Assembly: GCA_963807065.1 (NCBI GenBank)
Contig: CAWDZQ010000004.1
Location: 868,001 to 932,000, forward strand
Origin: CAWAND01 sp963807065
GTDB lineage: Bacteria > Chloroflexota > Anaerolineae > Anaerolineales > E44-bin32
DNA length: 64,000 bases
Reading direction: 5' to 3'
Within the stretch, counting starts at the first letter, position 1. Every line of letters starts with the position of its first letter. Below, piece after piece: positions 1 through 10,854 of the stretch. The notes beneath the pieces are model-generated. The model saw only the letters and a program-made list of their open reading frames with translations, was not told the DNA's origin and ran no database searches. A program made the translations under genes and the position numbers.

Positions 1-8
1 TCCTCATC

Positions 9-1337
9 ATGGCCCGCATCCTGATCAAAGACTTGCACATCGTCACGCTAGATGCCGACGGGACCCTTCTTGAGGCTGCTGATCTGGCCATCGAGGGAGG
101 GCGCATCATCCATGTCGGGTCGGTCCCGGATGCCTTCGAGGCCGACGAAACCATCGATGGCCACAACAAGGCCGCCATGCCCGGCCTGGTCAATGCCCAC
201 TGCCACAGTCCGATGACCTTCGAACGCGGTTGGGCGGAAGACCTGCCGTTCGACCGCTGGCTCAACGACAAGATCTGGGTGCAGGAGAGCGTCCTGACAT
301 CTGACGATGTCTACTGGGGTGCGGCCTTGGCCGCCTGTGAAATGATCCGCTCCGGCACGGTGATGTACAACGACAAATACTTTCACATGGATCGGGTGGC
401 GGAAGTGGTCCGACAAAGCGGGATGAAAGCCGCCTTGACCTGGACCGTGTTCGGTCAAGAATCAGATGAAGCCTTCACGGGACGGGATCTTGATGGGACG
501 GTGGCCTGGATACGAGACATGGGCGCCGAGGCGCACCCTCGCTTGCGCACCTACCTGGGTCCTCACTCGCCGTATATCTGCCCCCCGCCGTTCATTGAAC
601 GCGTGGTGAGCCTAGCCCACGAGCTTGGTCAAGGGATCCACCTGCATCTGGCCGAGTCGGATGATCAGGTAGCCAATTCAGTCGAGCGGTATGGCCAGCG
701 CCCGGTGGCGCTGATGGATTCGCTGGGGGTGTTCGACGTGCCCGGGGGCTGTGTTGCAGCGCATTGCTTGGCCATCGATGAAGCGGACACCACTATCTTG
801 GCTGCCAAGCGGGTGCACGTGCCCCACTGTCCGATCACGTACATGAAGCTGGCCATGCCCTTCCCGACGCTTGAAGCCCGCTTGGCGGCCGGCGTGGAAA
901 TGTGCCTTGGGACCGACGGCCCGGCATCCAACAGTGACATGGATCTCTTTGCCACCATGCGCCAAGCAGCCCTGATCGACAAGTACCAGGGACGCAACCC
1001 TGAGCTGATCCCAGGCGACACGGCGCTGCGATTGGCGACACGGCGTGGCGCCCTCGGCTTCGATGGCCTTGGGAGCCTCCAGCCCGACGAACCCGCTGAT
1101 TTGATCCTGATCGACCTCGACCAACCCCACCTGCGTCCCATCCATAGCCTGGTAGCCAACCTGGTCCATTCCGCCAAGGGGCCCGACGTAAGCCACGTGA
1201 TGGTCGACGGCGCTTGGCTTATGCGGGACCGTCAGCTTCTCACCCTGGACGAAGACCGGATCCTGTATCAGGCTGAGCGCCATGCGCAGGCAATGGTCGG
1301 TCGGGGAATGAGGCAGGTCCGGAGATACAACGCCTGA
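9..1337 (+). CDS. Amidohydrolase, TrzA/SAH-deaminase type
   Basis: This is a metal-dependent hydrolase of the amidohydrolase superfamily, in the branch of chlorohydrolases, SAH/MTA deaminases and guanine deaminase-like enzymes, so it probably deaminates or hydrolyses a small nitrogenous ring. It is 442 aa, the usual length. Metal ligands are visible: NAHCHS (His64, His66), HLHLAE (His213, with Glu216), AHCLAI (His252), and the aspartate of LGTDGPASN (Asp303). A short beta-sandwich segment surrounds the barrel at both ends, as in the family. It is the first of three related amidohydrolases in the window (others at 21658 and 44175). Its operon context lies outside the window on the left. The substrate cannot be fixed from sequence. 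Confidence 0.88.
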   Translation: MARILIKDLHIVTLDADGTLLEAADLAIEGGRIIHVGSVPDAFEADETIDGHNKAAMPGLVNAHCHSPMTFERGWAEDLPFDRWLNDKIWVQESVLTSDDVYWGAALAACEMIRSGTVMYNDKYFHMDRVAEVVRQSGMKAALTWTVFGQESDEAFTGRDLDGTVAWIRDMGAEAHPRLRTYLGPHSPYICPPPFIERVVSLAHELGQGIHLHLAESDDQVANSVERYGQRPVALMDSLGVFDVPGGCVAAHCLAIDEADTTILAAKRVHVPHCPITYMKLAMPFPTLEARLAAGVEMCLGTDGPASNSDMDLFATMRQAALIDKYQGRNPELIPGDTALRLATRRGALGFDGLGSLQPDEPADLILIDLDQPHLRPIHSLVANLVHSAKGPDVSHVMVDGAWLMRDRQLLTLDEDRILYQAERHAQAMVGRGMRQVRRYNA

Positions 1338-1653
1338 CGGAAGTGCGGCCAGCCATCAAGGCCGAGGGAAGATTGAGGCGAACCTCCCCCGCCGCCGATG
1401 TGCCGCAGCCTTGACAAGGGCGGCCATGGCGCTCGAGTAAGAGCTCACCAGACGCTCTCCGCATGGTCCGGTGTCCTCTTGATTCAGAGCATTCCCCGAG
1501 TTGATAGGCCTTTCCCGGCTGAAGATCCTTACCTGTGCGGGATCACCCTAAAGTTCAGTTCCGCCGTCTGGCGTGAACTTGCGATTCGCCGGGCCATATC
1601 ATCGCATCCCATGTCGCCGCCGAGCCTGCCAGAGGAGTCAGGGCGGCGGCTGC
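1338..1653. other. Intergenic region, nothing recognised
   Basis: These bases separate two convergent genes. I see no convincing coding frame, RNA gene or clear intrinsic terminator. A 95-codon plus-strand frame starting at 1398 has no recognisable domain and low-complexity composition. Confidence 0.5.
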
Positions 1654-2488
1654 CTACCAGAACGCGTCGGCCGCATAGCCGATGACTGAGTTGAAATCCC
1701 CTGTCACGTCCCCGGACGTACCATAGCCCAGTAGTCGCGAATGCGAGGCACCCAAGGCATGCGCCACCATAAGCATAGAGGCGATCGCTCCCGCCCCGCA
1801 GGCGGACCCGGCTCCCTCGAGTTCTGCATGAAGGACGGCCTGCGCCTGGTAAGCCGTAATCCGGTTGAGCATCTCCCGGTCGAAGAGCACGGCCAAATGC
1901 TGCGGGTTGAAGTGCGACAGGTCGGAGCTGGCAATCAACAAAGGGTCGGCATCACCAATTGCTTCGATCAGGGCGCCAGACAGGGCGGCAACGGTCGTTG
2001 GGGTCTGATGGGCGAGCATGATCGGCACCAGCCGAAACGTGCCCAGAATCGTTTGGAGAAAGGGGAGCTGGATCTCGATGGAATGTTCGGCTGTCTCGTC
2101 TGTAGGGGTCAGCCCCATGCCACTCCGTTCGGAAAGAATGGTATGGATGGCCCTGACCTGCTTGTGGTCGATCGCCACCGGCCCCAAAGGAGTTCTGGTA
2201 TCCATCATGTTGGCAAATGAGAAACGGCGCCCGGTGGTAGGCGTGGAAAGGGCCGAGGACGACGACCGTGTCATAGGAAGTCGCGGCCAGGCTGGCGTAG
2301 GCTTTCGCGGCGATGTTCCCTGAATAGGCAAGTCGGGCATGGGGGACCAGCAATCCGCGAACCCGGGCAGGTACCGAACCAGCCTCATCAGCATGGAGGT
2401 CAAGCAGATGCTGGAGTAGGCTCCTGAGTTCGTCGGCATCTGACGGGTACCATGTTCCCGAGATCGATGGTCGCAAATCCATGCTCAC
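1654..2488 (-). pseudogene. MEMO/AmmeMemoRadiSam protein B-like, frameshifted
   Basis: This gene encodes a MEMO-family protein (dioxygenase-like fold, AmmeMemoRadiSam system protein B) split between two frames. The first part starts at GTG 2488 (or ATG 2482) and carries the WYPSD and VPHA...YSG motifs and VVLGPFH. The rest continues one base later with RTPLGPV, SSDLSHF, the CGAGAIAS cysteine motif and a typical C-terminus ending GYAADAFW. The frame changes around 2219-2227; removing one base there restores an uninterrupted protein of normal length. It is either a recent pseudogene or a sequencing error. No AMMECR1 or radical-SAM partner lies in the window. Role in the cell is unknown. Confidence 0.8.
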
Positions 2489-2838
2489 CCCCTGTCTCCG
2501 TACGCGAGCCCATCTCCGGTGAATGGAAATCCGTCAACGGAATCCCTGCCGCCGTTTCGGGGCGCTTGCCCAACCGTATGTTGCTTCCACCTGGCCGGCT
2601 TGGGTAGCGACGTATGTCCCGGATTGGGCAGCAGAATGTCGCTGGCGGTCGACGGCCATTTCGGCGATCAAAGGATGTCGGATGCCTGCCGCGATCTCAA
2701 AGCCGATCCCCATTCCGACTTTCGTGATTTGGCACGCCTCCCAAGCTGCGGAAGGGGTCCTTCCTAAGGGTGTCGAACGGGTAAGATACTCCTGCTGTCG
2801 GCTGTCGATCTGCCCATGACGAGGAGTGGCATGCCACT
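2489..2838. other. Intergenic region between divergent genes
   Basis: The region contains the start-proximal sequences of two divergently transcribed genes. A minus-strand frame of about 100 codons (roughly 2513-2820) is open but has no clear start codon or known domain, and overlaps the following gene on the other strand, so I do not call it. No clear promoter consensus was identified. Confidence 0.4.
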
Positions 2839-4659
2839 GTGAGAGATCTAGGATGGGGTTTGGCGCCGGTGATTCTGATGCTGGTCCTTGCTCTTTCCGG
2901 CTGCGGGCCCGAAGCCCAGGTTCCCGAATACTATGCTCCTCTCAAGAACGCCGAGTATGTTTCAAAGGATGCGACAATCGCCGTTCGTTACGGGCCGGAA
3001 GTCACAGCCGCAGTGCTCTCCAAGTTGAGATTCATCGTGCGCGGGGCGCAAAGTGGGCTGCACCCAGGATCATCGATCCTGGCGGACGACCACCGGACGG
3101 TGATCTTCAAGCCCGATCAACCGTTCACTCAGGGAGAACAAGCCAAGGTGGACGTGAACGGCCTGCGCCTCGATTCGGGAAGGGGCTACATCGGCCTGTC
3201 CTACAACTTCACTGTCTCTCAGCATCAAGAATCGGGGACGGTGACCAGCCTGGTCCCGAATCCGCCCGACGTCAAACCGCGCAGCGCCTTCCCGGATTTC
3301 TTGACCGTGCCTCAAGACATCCCACATTTCAGCGTGTCCACCCTCTCCGATGACCCATCAGAGGGTGACATCTTTGTGGCGCCGTTCTACTGGACGAAGA
3401 CCAGCGTGGGTTCCTACTTGTTGATCCTGGATGGCAGGGGCCGGCTCGTCTATTACAAGTCGATGGCCGATGATCTGGGAGCTTTCGACTTCAAGAGGCA
3501 GCCGAACGGCATGCTGTCCTACTTTGACCAGCTGACATCGACCTACGTGCTCATGAATTCGAACTACCAGGTCATCGACACCTATCATGCTGGAAACGGC
3601 TACGTCGCCGATCTGCACGACTTCCAACTGCTTCCCGACGGAAACGCGCTGTTGATGGCCTACGATGCCCAGACAATCGACATGAGTGAGATCGTCCAGG
3701 ACGGAAAGCCGAACGCCCTGGTGACCGGCCTGATCATCCAAGAACTTGATCCATCCAAGAATGTGATCTTCGAGTGGCGCAGTTGGGACCACTTCTCAAT
3801 ATCCGATTCGACATCTGACCTGACGTCCCAACAAATCGACTTGGTTCACGGCAATTCCCTGGCGGTAACCAACGATGGCAATCTCCTGCTGTCGAGCCGC
3901 AATCAGAGCGAGATTACCAAGATCAACCTGCACACCGGGGTTGTGATGTGGCGCTTGGGAGGGAAGGCCGGCACATTCCAGTTTGAGGATGGTGAGCCGT
4001 TCGCCTATCAGCATGATGTCCGCCAGTTGCCCGATGGTGAGATCACCGTCTTTGACAACCAGGGAACGCCCAGTCGGCCGGACGCCTCGCACGGCCTTGC
4101 GTACCGAGTTGATCCCGTGAGCCAGACCGCCCTACAGGTATGGAGTTACACGCACAATCCCGAGGTTTTTGCTACTTTCATGGGCAACACTCAGGTTCTG
4201 CCGGACAGCAACATCTTCTTGAGCTGGGGGTCGCCATTCACTAAGGGACCCTACGCGTACGTGTCGATGACCGAAGTCTCGCCTCAGGGGGAGACCTTGT
4301 TTGAACTGTCGTTTGACAAACCGTACGTGAGCTATCGTGCCTTTCGATCTCCATGGCACGCTGCGCCCCTGACCAAACCTGTTCTCGCCTACAAGTCCGA
4401 TGCCGACCAATTGACGCTGGGCTACTCATGGAACGGATCGACAGATGTGGCGGGCTACCGTGTCTTCGGCGGCTCATCGCCAAATTCGATGAGTGTGATG
4501 GAGACCGTGGCCAAGACGGATTTTGAAGACCAGTCGGTGTTCACGGATCTACCTTCAGGAGAGTGTTATTTTCAGGTAGCGGCGCTTGATTCGGGGGGCT
4601 TAGAGATGGCCAGGTCCAAGGAGATCTCAACCGACGCCCGGCTGTGCCCCCTTGATTAG
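2839..4659 (+). CDS. Arylsulfotransferase (ASST)-family lipoprotein
   Basis: This is an exported protein with a beta-propeller of arylsulfotransferase type. A hydrophobic signal segment (residues 7-20) ends in a lipobox LSGC with Cys22, so it should be a lipoprotein on the outer face of the membrane. An Ig-like domain follows (about 35-130), then ASST-like repeats with LPDGNALL, HGNSL, DGNLLLSSRNQSEI and YQHDVRQLPDGEITVFDN. A fibronectin-like domain sits at the C-terminus (about 515-600). ASST enzymes move sulfate between phenols; many soil and sediment homologues have unknown substrates, so activity is not certain. The start is GTG with GAGGAG upstream. It stands alone in its direction. Confidence 0.8.
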   Translation: MRDLGWGLAPVILMLVLALSGCGPEAQVPEYYAPLKNAEYVSKDATIAVRYGPEVTAAVLSKLRFIVRGAQSGLHPGSSILADDHRTVIFKPDQPFTQGEQAKVDVNGLRLDSGRGYIGLSYNFTVSQHQESGTVTSLVPNPPDVKPRSAFPDFLTVPQDIPHFSVSTLSDDPSEGDIFVAPFYWTKTSVGSYLLILDGRGRLVYYKSMADDLGAFDFKRQPNGMLSYFDQLTSTYVLMNSNYQVIDTYHAGNGYVADLHDFQLLPDGNALLMAYDAQTIDMSEIVQDGKPNALVTGLIIQELDPSKNVIFEWRSWDHFSISDSTSDLTSQQIDLVHGNSLAVTNDGNLLLSSRNQSEITKINLHTGVVMWRLGGKAGTFQFEDGEPFAYQHDVRQLPDGEITVFDNQGTPSRPDASHGLAYRVDPVSQTALQVWSYTHNPEVFATFMGNTQVLPDSNIFLSWGSPFTKGPYAYVSMTEVSPQGETLFELSFDKPYVSYRAFRSPWHAAPLTKPVLAYKSDADQLTLGYSWNGSTDVAGYRVFGGSSPNSMSVMETVAKTDFEDQSVFTDLPSGECYFQVAALDSGGLEMARSKEISTDARLCPLD

Positions 4660-4746
4660 TAAAATTTGGGTAGACACAGGCGGGGCCCGCGACCAGCTTG
4701 AAGGCCAACCCGGTTTGGTGGCGCTCCGGAGAGGATCAAACACGCC

Positions 4747-5481
4747 ATGAATGAAGCCTTTCCCTGCCTAATTGTCAACGCTCGACCAGCCGCCGGTAAG
4801 AGCGAAATTCTGGCTTTCCTGGCTGACATGGATGATGACGCCCGTATCCACCAATTCCATGTGGGACGCCTCAAAACCTTTGACGACTTCCCCATGCTGT
4901 GGACATGGTTCGAGGAAGATGAGCTTCTGGAGCGGGTGTTCCATCGGCCGCGTCTGCATTCCACCCCCGATGCCTACTTTGTCCACAACGACCTGTGGCA
5001 CCTGCTGATCCGTCGGCTGGGCAAAGACTACGAGCGGTGGCGGCGGGACGCGCCTCCCGGATGGACGGGAGTGATCGAATTTTCACGCGGTGCGGAATCG
5101 GGTGGCTATCGGACGGCCTATGCTCATTTGCCGGCCTCGGTCCTCGAAGGGGCGGCCGTGCTCTACATTCGGGTATCCCACGAAGAGTCCCTGCGAAAGA
5201 ATCGGGCCCGAGAGAATCCAAACCGGCCGGAGAGCATATTGGAGCACAGCCTGCCGGACGAAAAGATGACGCGCCTCTATCGCGGTGACGATTGGGAGGC
5301 GTTCACCGCGTCTGATGACGAGTTCTTGGCGGTCGGTGACGTGCGGGTGCCCTACGTCGTCTTCGACAACGCCGATGATCTGACCACGCGCGGTGGATCT
5401 GAGCTGGGTGACAGGCTCAAAGATTGCCTGGACCGCTTGTGGGATCTTTGGCTATCGACGGTTCCCCGGCGGGAAGATTGA
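4747..5481 (+). CDS. P-loop NTP-binding protein of unknown function
   Basis: The N-terminus holds a beta strand followed by a Walker A-type loop, ARPAAGKSE (residues 12-20). This suggests a nucleotide or nucleoside kinase-like P-loop fold. A possible LID-like region rich in Arg (residues 150-170, with ESLRKNRAREN) and acidic patches follow. There is no signal peptide or membrane segment. I do not recognise a characterised family. It lies between an exported ASST-like protein and a BNR-repeat protein, with no clear operon link. It could be a kinase or a regulatory ATPase. Confidence 0.65.
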   Translation: MNEAFPCLIVNARPAAGKSEILAFLADMDDDARIHQFHVGRLKTFDDFPMLWTWFEEDELLERVFHRPRLHSTPDAYFVHNDLWHLLIRRLGKDYERWRRDAPPGWTGVIEFSRGAESGGYRTAYAHLPASVLEGAAVLYIRVSHEESLRKNRARENPNRPESILEHSLPDEKMTRLYRGDDWEAFTASDDEFLAVGDVRVPYVVFDNADDLTTRGGSELGDRLKDCLDRLWDLWLSTVPRRED

Positions 5482-5655
5482 TTGTGCAAAACGTCACAAT
5501 CCGTCCGGGTCCAAGCTTTGGGTCATGGGCGGCCTCTCCCCCGCAAGGGGGATTTGATTCTCAGGGGCCCGCGAATGCATTTAGAATGTGGGGACCGAAA
5601 AGTCACGTCGTGGGCGCCCCGGGAGAGGCGCAGGCGACACCAATGGGAGGCTGGG

Positions 5656-6767
<1,112 letters not shown>

Positions 6768-6771
<4 letters not shown>

Positions 6772-7064
6772 TTCGCGTCGTCCTCCCCCACCACCTGCGC
6801 AATCTGGCCGGCGTGGGCAAAGAGATCACGGTTGCTGTGGAAGGACCCGTCACGCAGCGGTCGGTGCTTGATGCCGTGGAGGCCGCCTACCCTCAGCTTC
6901 GGGGAACCATGCGCGATCATTCGACCCAAGAGCGGCGTGCGTTGGTACGCTTCTTCGCCGCGGGCGAAGATCTTTCCAATGACGCGCCGGATGACCCTCT
7001 TCCCGAGAGCGTGACGGATGGCAAAGATGCCTTCATGGTTGTAGGGGCGATTGCCGGGGGGTAA
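6768..7064 (+). CDS. MoaD/ThiS-family ubiquitin-like protein
   Basis: This 98-aa protein has a beta-grasp pattern and ends in Gly-Gly (AIAGG), the tail that is adenylated and thiocarboxylated in sulfur carriers such as MoaD and ThiS. The GTG start lies within the stop of the BNR-repeat gene (four-base overlap), so the pair is translationally coupled. No MoaE, MoeB, ThiF or cysteine desulfurase is nearby, so a role in molybdopterin synthesis is not implied by context. It might be a sulfur donor or a protein modifier for a partner linked to the propeller protein. Confidence 0.82.
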
Positions 7065-7261
7065 CAGCCGCCTTCCCGGGCCCACAACCGAAGGTCAGTT
7101 GTTTCAGGGGCCTGGCGGGCTGGCCCGTGGGTTACCGGCTGTTTGCGGTCACCCGCCCCCCTGGGGGAGAGGCTCAAGCGGCTCGCGACCAACATGTCGT
7201 TTGCCGCTCGAAACCAGAGGATGCCCGCCCGGGACGGATTGCCCACTGGCACGCTGTGGTT

Positions 7262-8701
7262 TCAACCCTCTTCTTGTCCTGTCTCCAGATCCAGGCCGAG
7301 GTTTGCCCCAACCGATGGAGGCTTGGCCGGAGCAGGGCGCATCCAGCGGGCAAAAAAGAACATGGCGCCTACGCAGATCGCTGCCGCGACGCGCATTGCC
7401 ACCACGAAATCATTCACAAAGGTCTGACCGGACTGCGCTAGGTTTCCTGCAGCCCCTGCCACCAAAGCACCGCCCAGTGCGATGCCCCCCGCCATCCCCA
7501 GATTGCTGGCGACGGACGCAACGCCCGTGGCGACCCCCAGCCGCTCGGTTGGCGCCGCGCCGATAAGGGCACTGTTATTGGGTGTGTAGAAGAGACCGAA
7601 CCCTAGGCCAATCATCGCCACGCGCCAGGCGGCATCCCAGGCTGTTGATTCCGAGGTCAACCCGCTGAGCGCCCAGAGACCCGAGGCCGTGATGCCCAGG
7701 CCAATGAGTATCAGATTGCGGCTTCCGAAGCGATCGGAGAGGCGGCCGCCAAGGGGGCCCGTGAAGATCGAGAGGGCTGGCTCTGCCGTCAAGATCAACC
7801 CGGTGCGGGCCGCAGTTTGGCCAATATAGTCGATCAGGAAGAAAGGCAGCAGAAGCACATATATGTACAGGGAGAGGTAACCCATAAAGGCACCCAGGGT
7901 CGTAGCTCGCAAGATGGGATCCGTGACGAAGATCGGGCCCACCAGTGGGGACCGCAGGCTGCGTTCTCGTCTCACAAACGCAAGGCCCGTGGTCAATCCC
8001 AGGATGGCGAGTAACATCCCCAAGGCTGGCGACTCCCCAGGCAAATATCTCAAGCTCAGCACGATGCTCGTCATGGCGACGAACGACAACATCGTGCCAG
8101 GAAGATCAACAGGTTCAACCTTCTGGGGTCGAAGATCCCCTGGGATGCCTCGCCAGGCGACAAAGGTTCCTGCAAGAGCAATCGGCGTGTAGAACCAGAA
8201 GACCCAACGCCAGGACAATGCGCTGACCAACCCGCCCCCCAGCGCGGGCCCGATGCCTACGCCGGCCGAGGCAAAGGCCGCTGCCATGCCGAAGACTCGC
8301 CCCCGTTCGCCTCGGGGGAAACCTCGGCTGAGGATTGCCAGCGCATTCGCAAACATCATGGATGCCCCGACGCCCTGGAGAATGCGGAGCGCAATCAAGA
8401 TCATCAGATTGGCCGCCAGCCCGCACATCAAGGCCATCAGAGCGAAAAGAGCGAAACCAGCCACGTAGATCCGCCGACGGCCGAACAGATCAGACAGACG
8501 CCCGAAGCTGAGCAGCGTCCCTGTTACGCCGAGCAAGTAGGCCAGGTTGACCCAGGAGACGGATGACAACGGGACGTTGAAATCGTGCCCGATGGCGGGG
8601 AGGGCGATACTCACAATCGACGCGTCGATCGTGGTGACCAGTACACCAAGGCTGATGGCGGCAAAGATGTGCCATTTGGAGCTTGGAGGGGAATCGGACA
8701 C
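7262..8701 (-). CDS. MFS transporter, DHA2 (14-helix) drug-efflux type
   Basis: This 479-aa integral membrane protein has the length and pattern of the EmrB/QacA subfamily of the major facilitator superfamily. The N-terminal helix carries TTIDASIVSIALPAI, the DHA2 motif D1, followed by the loop motif A-like GRLSDLFGRRRIY. A second G.LSDRFGSR motif lies near residue 325. These proteins export drugs or metabolites using proton gradients. The start is GTG 8701 with a weak ribosome site. It is followed on the same strand by nothing close, and preceded 64 bases upstream by the luciferase-like oxidoreductase gene, with which it may be co-transcribed. Confidence 0.88.
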   Translation of the reverse strand: MSDSPPSSKWHIFAAISLGVLVTTIDASIVSIALPAIGHDFNVPLSSVSWVNLAYLLGVTGTLLSFGRLSDLFGRRRIYVAGFALFALMALMCGLAANLMILIALRILQGVGASMMFANALAILSRGFPRGERGRVFGMAAAFASAGVGIGPALGGGLVSALSWRWVFWFYTPIALAGTFVAWRGIPGDLRPQKVEPVDLPGTMLSFVAMTSIVLSLRYLPGESPALGMLLAILGLTTGLAFVRRERSLRSPLVGPIFVTDPILRATTLGAFMGYLSLYIYVLLLPFFLIDYIGQTAARTGLILTAEPALSIFTGPLGGRLSDRFGSRNLILIGLGITASGLWALSGLTSESTAWDAAWRVAMIGLGFGLFYTPNNSALIGAAPTERLGVATGVASVASNLGMAGGIALGGALVAGAAGNLAQSGQTFVNDFVVAMRVAAAICVGAMFFFARWMRPAPAKPPSVGANLGLDLETGQEEG

Positions 8702-8765
8702 GGCTGGCCTTTACCGGAGATGGCCGTGGGCTGGAATAGCCCGATCAACAGAACGGCCGGACTTG

Positions 8766-9788
8766 TTAGAATCCTCCAGCAAAAGCATCGATCACCGGTT
8801 TTATGTCCTCCATCATGGGGTATAGGATTGGGCAGGTCACACCTGCGTCGACGTATTCGCGAACCTTGGCCCGGCATTCATCCGAGGTGCCGACCGCCAT
8901 CAGTTGTCGGACGACGTCGTCAGGGATAACCTTGCTGGCCCTCAGGTAGTCTTCTTCGGTGGCGGGCCAGCTCATTAAGGCCTGAACTTTCTCCAGTAGG
9001 TCGTCACCAACGCCGCTGGCCTTCATGATGTGAGGTTCGGTGGCCAGGTAATACGCCACGAGTTTCTTGCCTTCGGCCATGGCGGCAGCTGGATCGTTAT
9101 CGCTCAAGCAGCACACCAAGAGCTCGGGGCGGTCCACTTGGTCGAGCGTCTTTCCCGTTTTGCGAGCTCCCTTTTCAACCAACCCAACCGCGCGTCGGAT
9201 GTAATCGACCGAGACAACGTAGTTGAGCACAACGCCGTCGGCGATCTCCCCGGCCAGTTCGAGCATCTTGTCCCCCGTGGCGCCGATGTAGATCGGGATG
9301 TCGCGCGGGGATGTGTCCCCAAAGGCCACATCGAGTTGGATCCGATCAAGGTGCACGAATTCTCCCTGATAGGTGACCTCCTCCATGGTGAAAAGCTGAC
9401 GGCTGGCCTCGACGATCTCCCGCATGGCACCTAATGGCCGACGCCTTGCCACCCCAACCCGACCGGCAATCGGTTCCCACCAGGCCCCTAATCCGAGCAT
9501 CACTCGGCCGCGCCCCTCAATACGTCCGCCGAGCTCCCACAGCGTGCTCCAGGTGGCCGCAATGACGGCTGGGTTTCGAGTCCAAATGGGGAGAACTCCC
9601 GACCCAATGCGTAACCGGCGAGTTTGCGTAAGAAAAGCGCTCATCATCACGACGCAATCCCTGGCAAGGCGCGTGTCTGCTTGCCAAATCTCTGAGAAGC
9701 CGCGCTCTTCCGCATAGCGCGCCATCTCCAGTTCATAGCGTATAGCATGTCTGTCCTGCATGTACAAAGCAATGCGTTGATCCGCCAT
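8766..9788 (-). CDS. LLM class (F420-type) oxidoreductase
   Basis: The 340-aa product is a luciferase-like monooxygenase-fold TIM barrel close to methylenetetrahydromethanopterin reductase-like F420-dependent oxidoreductases. Typical signatures are YAEERGFSEIWQAD, GSGVLPIWTRNP, VMLGLGAWW, and IPIYIGATGDKMLELAGEIADGVVL. F420 or FMNH2 would be the cofactor; the substrate is unknown. An ATG at 9788 has GAGGTGA seven bases upstream and gives the family N-terminus directly, so I prefer it to the GTG at 9806. The MFS gene follows 64 bases downstream and could export its product. Confidence 0.86.
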   Translation of the reverse strand: MADQRIALYMQDRHAIRYELEMARYAEERGFSEIWQADTRLARDCVVMMSAFLTQTRRLRIGSGVLPIWTRNPAVIAATWSTLWELGGRIEGRGRVMLGLGAWWEPIAGRVGVARRRPLGAMREIVEASRQLFTMEEVTYQGEFVHLDRIQLDVAFGDTSPRDIPIYIGATGDKMLELAGEIADGVVLNYVVSVDYIRRAVGLVEKGARKTGKTLDQVDRPELLVCCLSDNDPAAAMAEGKKLVAYYLATEPHIMKASGVGDDLLEKVQALMSWPATEEDYLRASKVIPDDVVRQLMAVGTSDECRAKVREYVDAGVTCPILYPMMEDIKPVIDAFAGGF

Positions 9789-10854
9789 CTCGGTCACCTC
9801 GCTCACAATCGCCGGCTCAGCAGAACTCCTCGGACGCGGCTGGAAAGCGGAAATCCCCTGCCCTCCTGCACTCGATTGCTCGTTCTAACCAACTGTCGTT
9901 TTGAATCAGGTTCAATCGCCATTCGTTCGGCCTCATTCGAGGTCGCCCGACCTCAAGCTGGGTTTCTCGCTCGGGCATCATATGCGGGCGAATCTGGCGG
10001 AATGCTCTGATCGCGATCATTCCCGTTCGGTCCCTGTAAAGCCACATCACACAGTTCCAGGCGATGATCCCCTCATTCAATTCCGGGCTGGGACATGCGC
10101 TGTTTTCCATTTTGGCCGACCCACACGCCAGGTTGGACCCCAACTTGCCATCGACTGAGCAGGGTCGGACCATGACCAAAGCCGCCTGGAAGATGACCTT
10201 CGTCTCGAGCTGAAATGTACAGAATGACTGTGCCTATAGGTACAACTGTCTCTTGAAACAGTTCCGGAACCCCCAATTGGCCAGGATAAAGTCCAACCCA
10301 ATCAGTGCAAGAACCGCCTTCGAGTTTTCGGATTCACCTCAACCCGAAGTGACTGGTTTCCTCGCCGTGCGAGGAACCTACACGGCCTCTTGAAAGCATA
10401 CCGGGACTAAAATCGTAAGAAACGTGTCATGTGTCACTTGGCTCCTTTGTTTAGTATCACTTAACATCCGGACGAAGCGCGCGGCGCAGGATACACCTTC
10501 GGGCACCAGCCCACTTTGCGTTTTGCCGTCACCTGCCTCCCGAATGCCCCTGCAGGCGCATTTCAGGGTGGTGCTTGGTCGCCTTTGGGGGTTGTCAGGA
10601 CGGGTGATGGGTCCAGGAAGTGACCAATCCTTGCAGGACACTGTCTCCAGCTTCAAAACCTGTGGTGAGCGATCAAGATTGTATTGACTTGTTCGGTGGA
10701 GGACCTGAGTCCCCGGGAGTCGGGAACCCGGCGCATCGCCGCGAGAGCGGGCCCGAAAACATGAGGCGACCGGCCGTGCCGGTGACGGGCCTATTCGAGG
10801 CCGGGCCCCGGGCGTTCTCCGTAAGCGCTTGGGTCCGGTACAGGAGCAAAGTCG
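9789..10854. other. 1.07-kb intergenic region between divergent operons
   Basis: No convincing gene is seen. It contains a short inverted repeat (AACTGT...ACAGTT, 10244-10263) adjoining a perfect 10-bp palindrome GTTCCGGAAC (10261-10270), a hairpin at 10355-10377 (GGTTTCCTCGC/GCGAGGAACC), and the operator-like site at 10432-10462 described separately. Small open frames on both strands (for example 9817-10179 minus) have no recognised domain. Confidence 0.5.
10432..10462 (+). promoter_or_regulatory. Operator-like direct repeat TGTCACTT / TATCACTT
   Basis: TGTCACTT at 10432 is followed exactly 23 bp later by TATCACTT at 10455, and preceded by another TGTCA. The TGTCACTT core recurs at intergenic sites near 31041, 38995 and 52742. 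The site lies about 415 bp upstream of the aldehyde dehydrogenase gene. I infer a binding site for a shared regulator. Confidence 0.45.
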
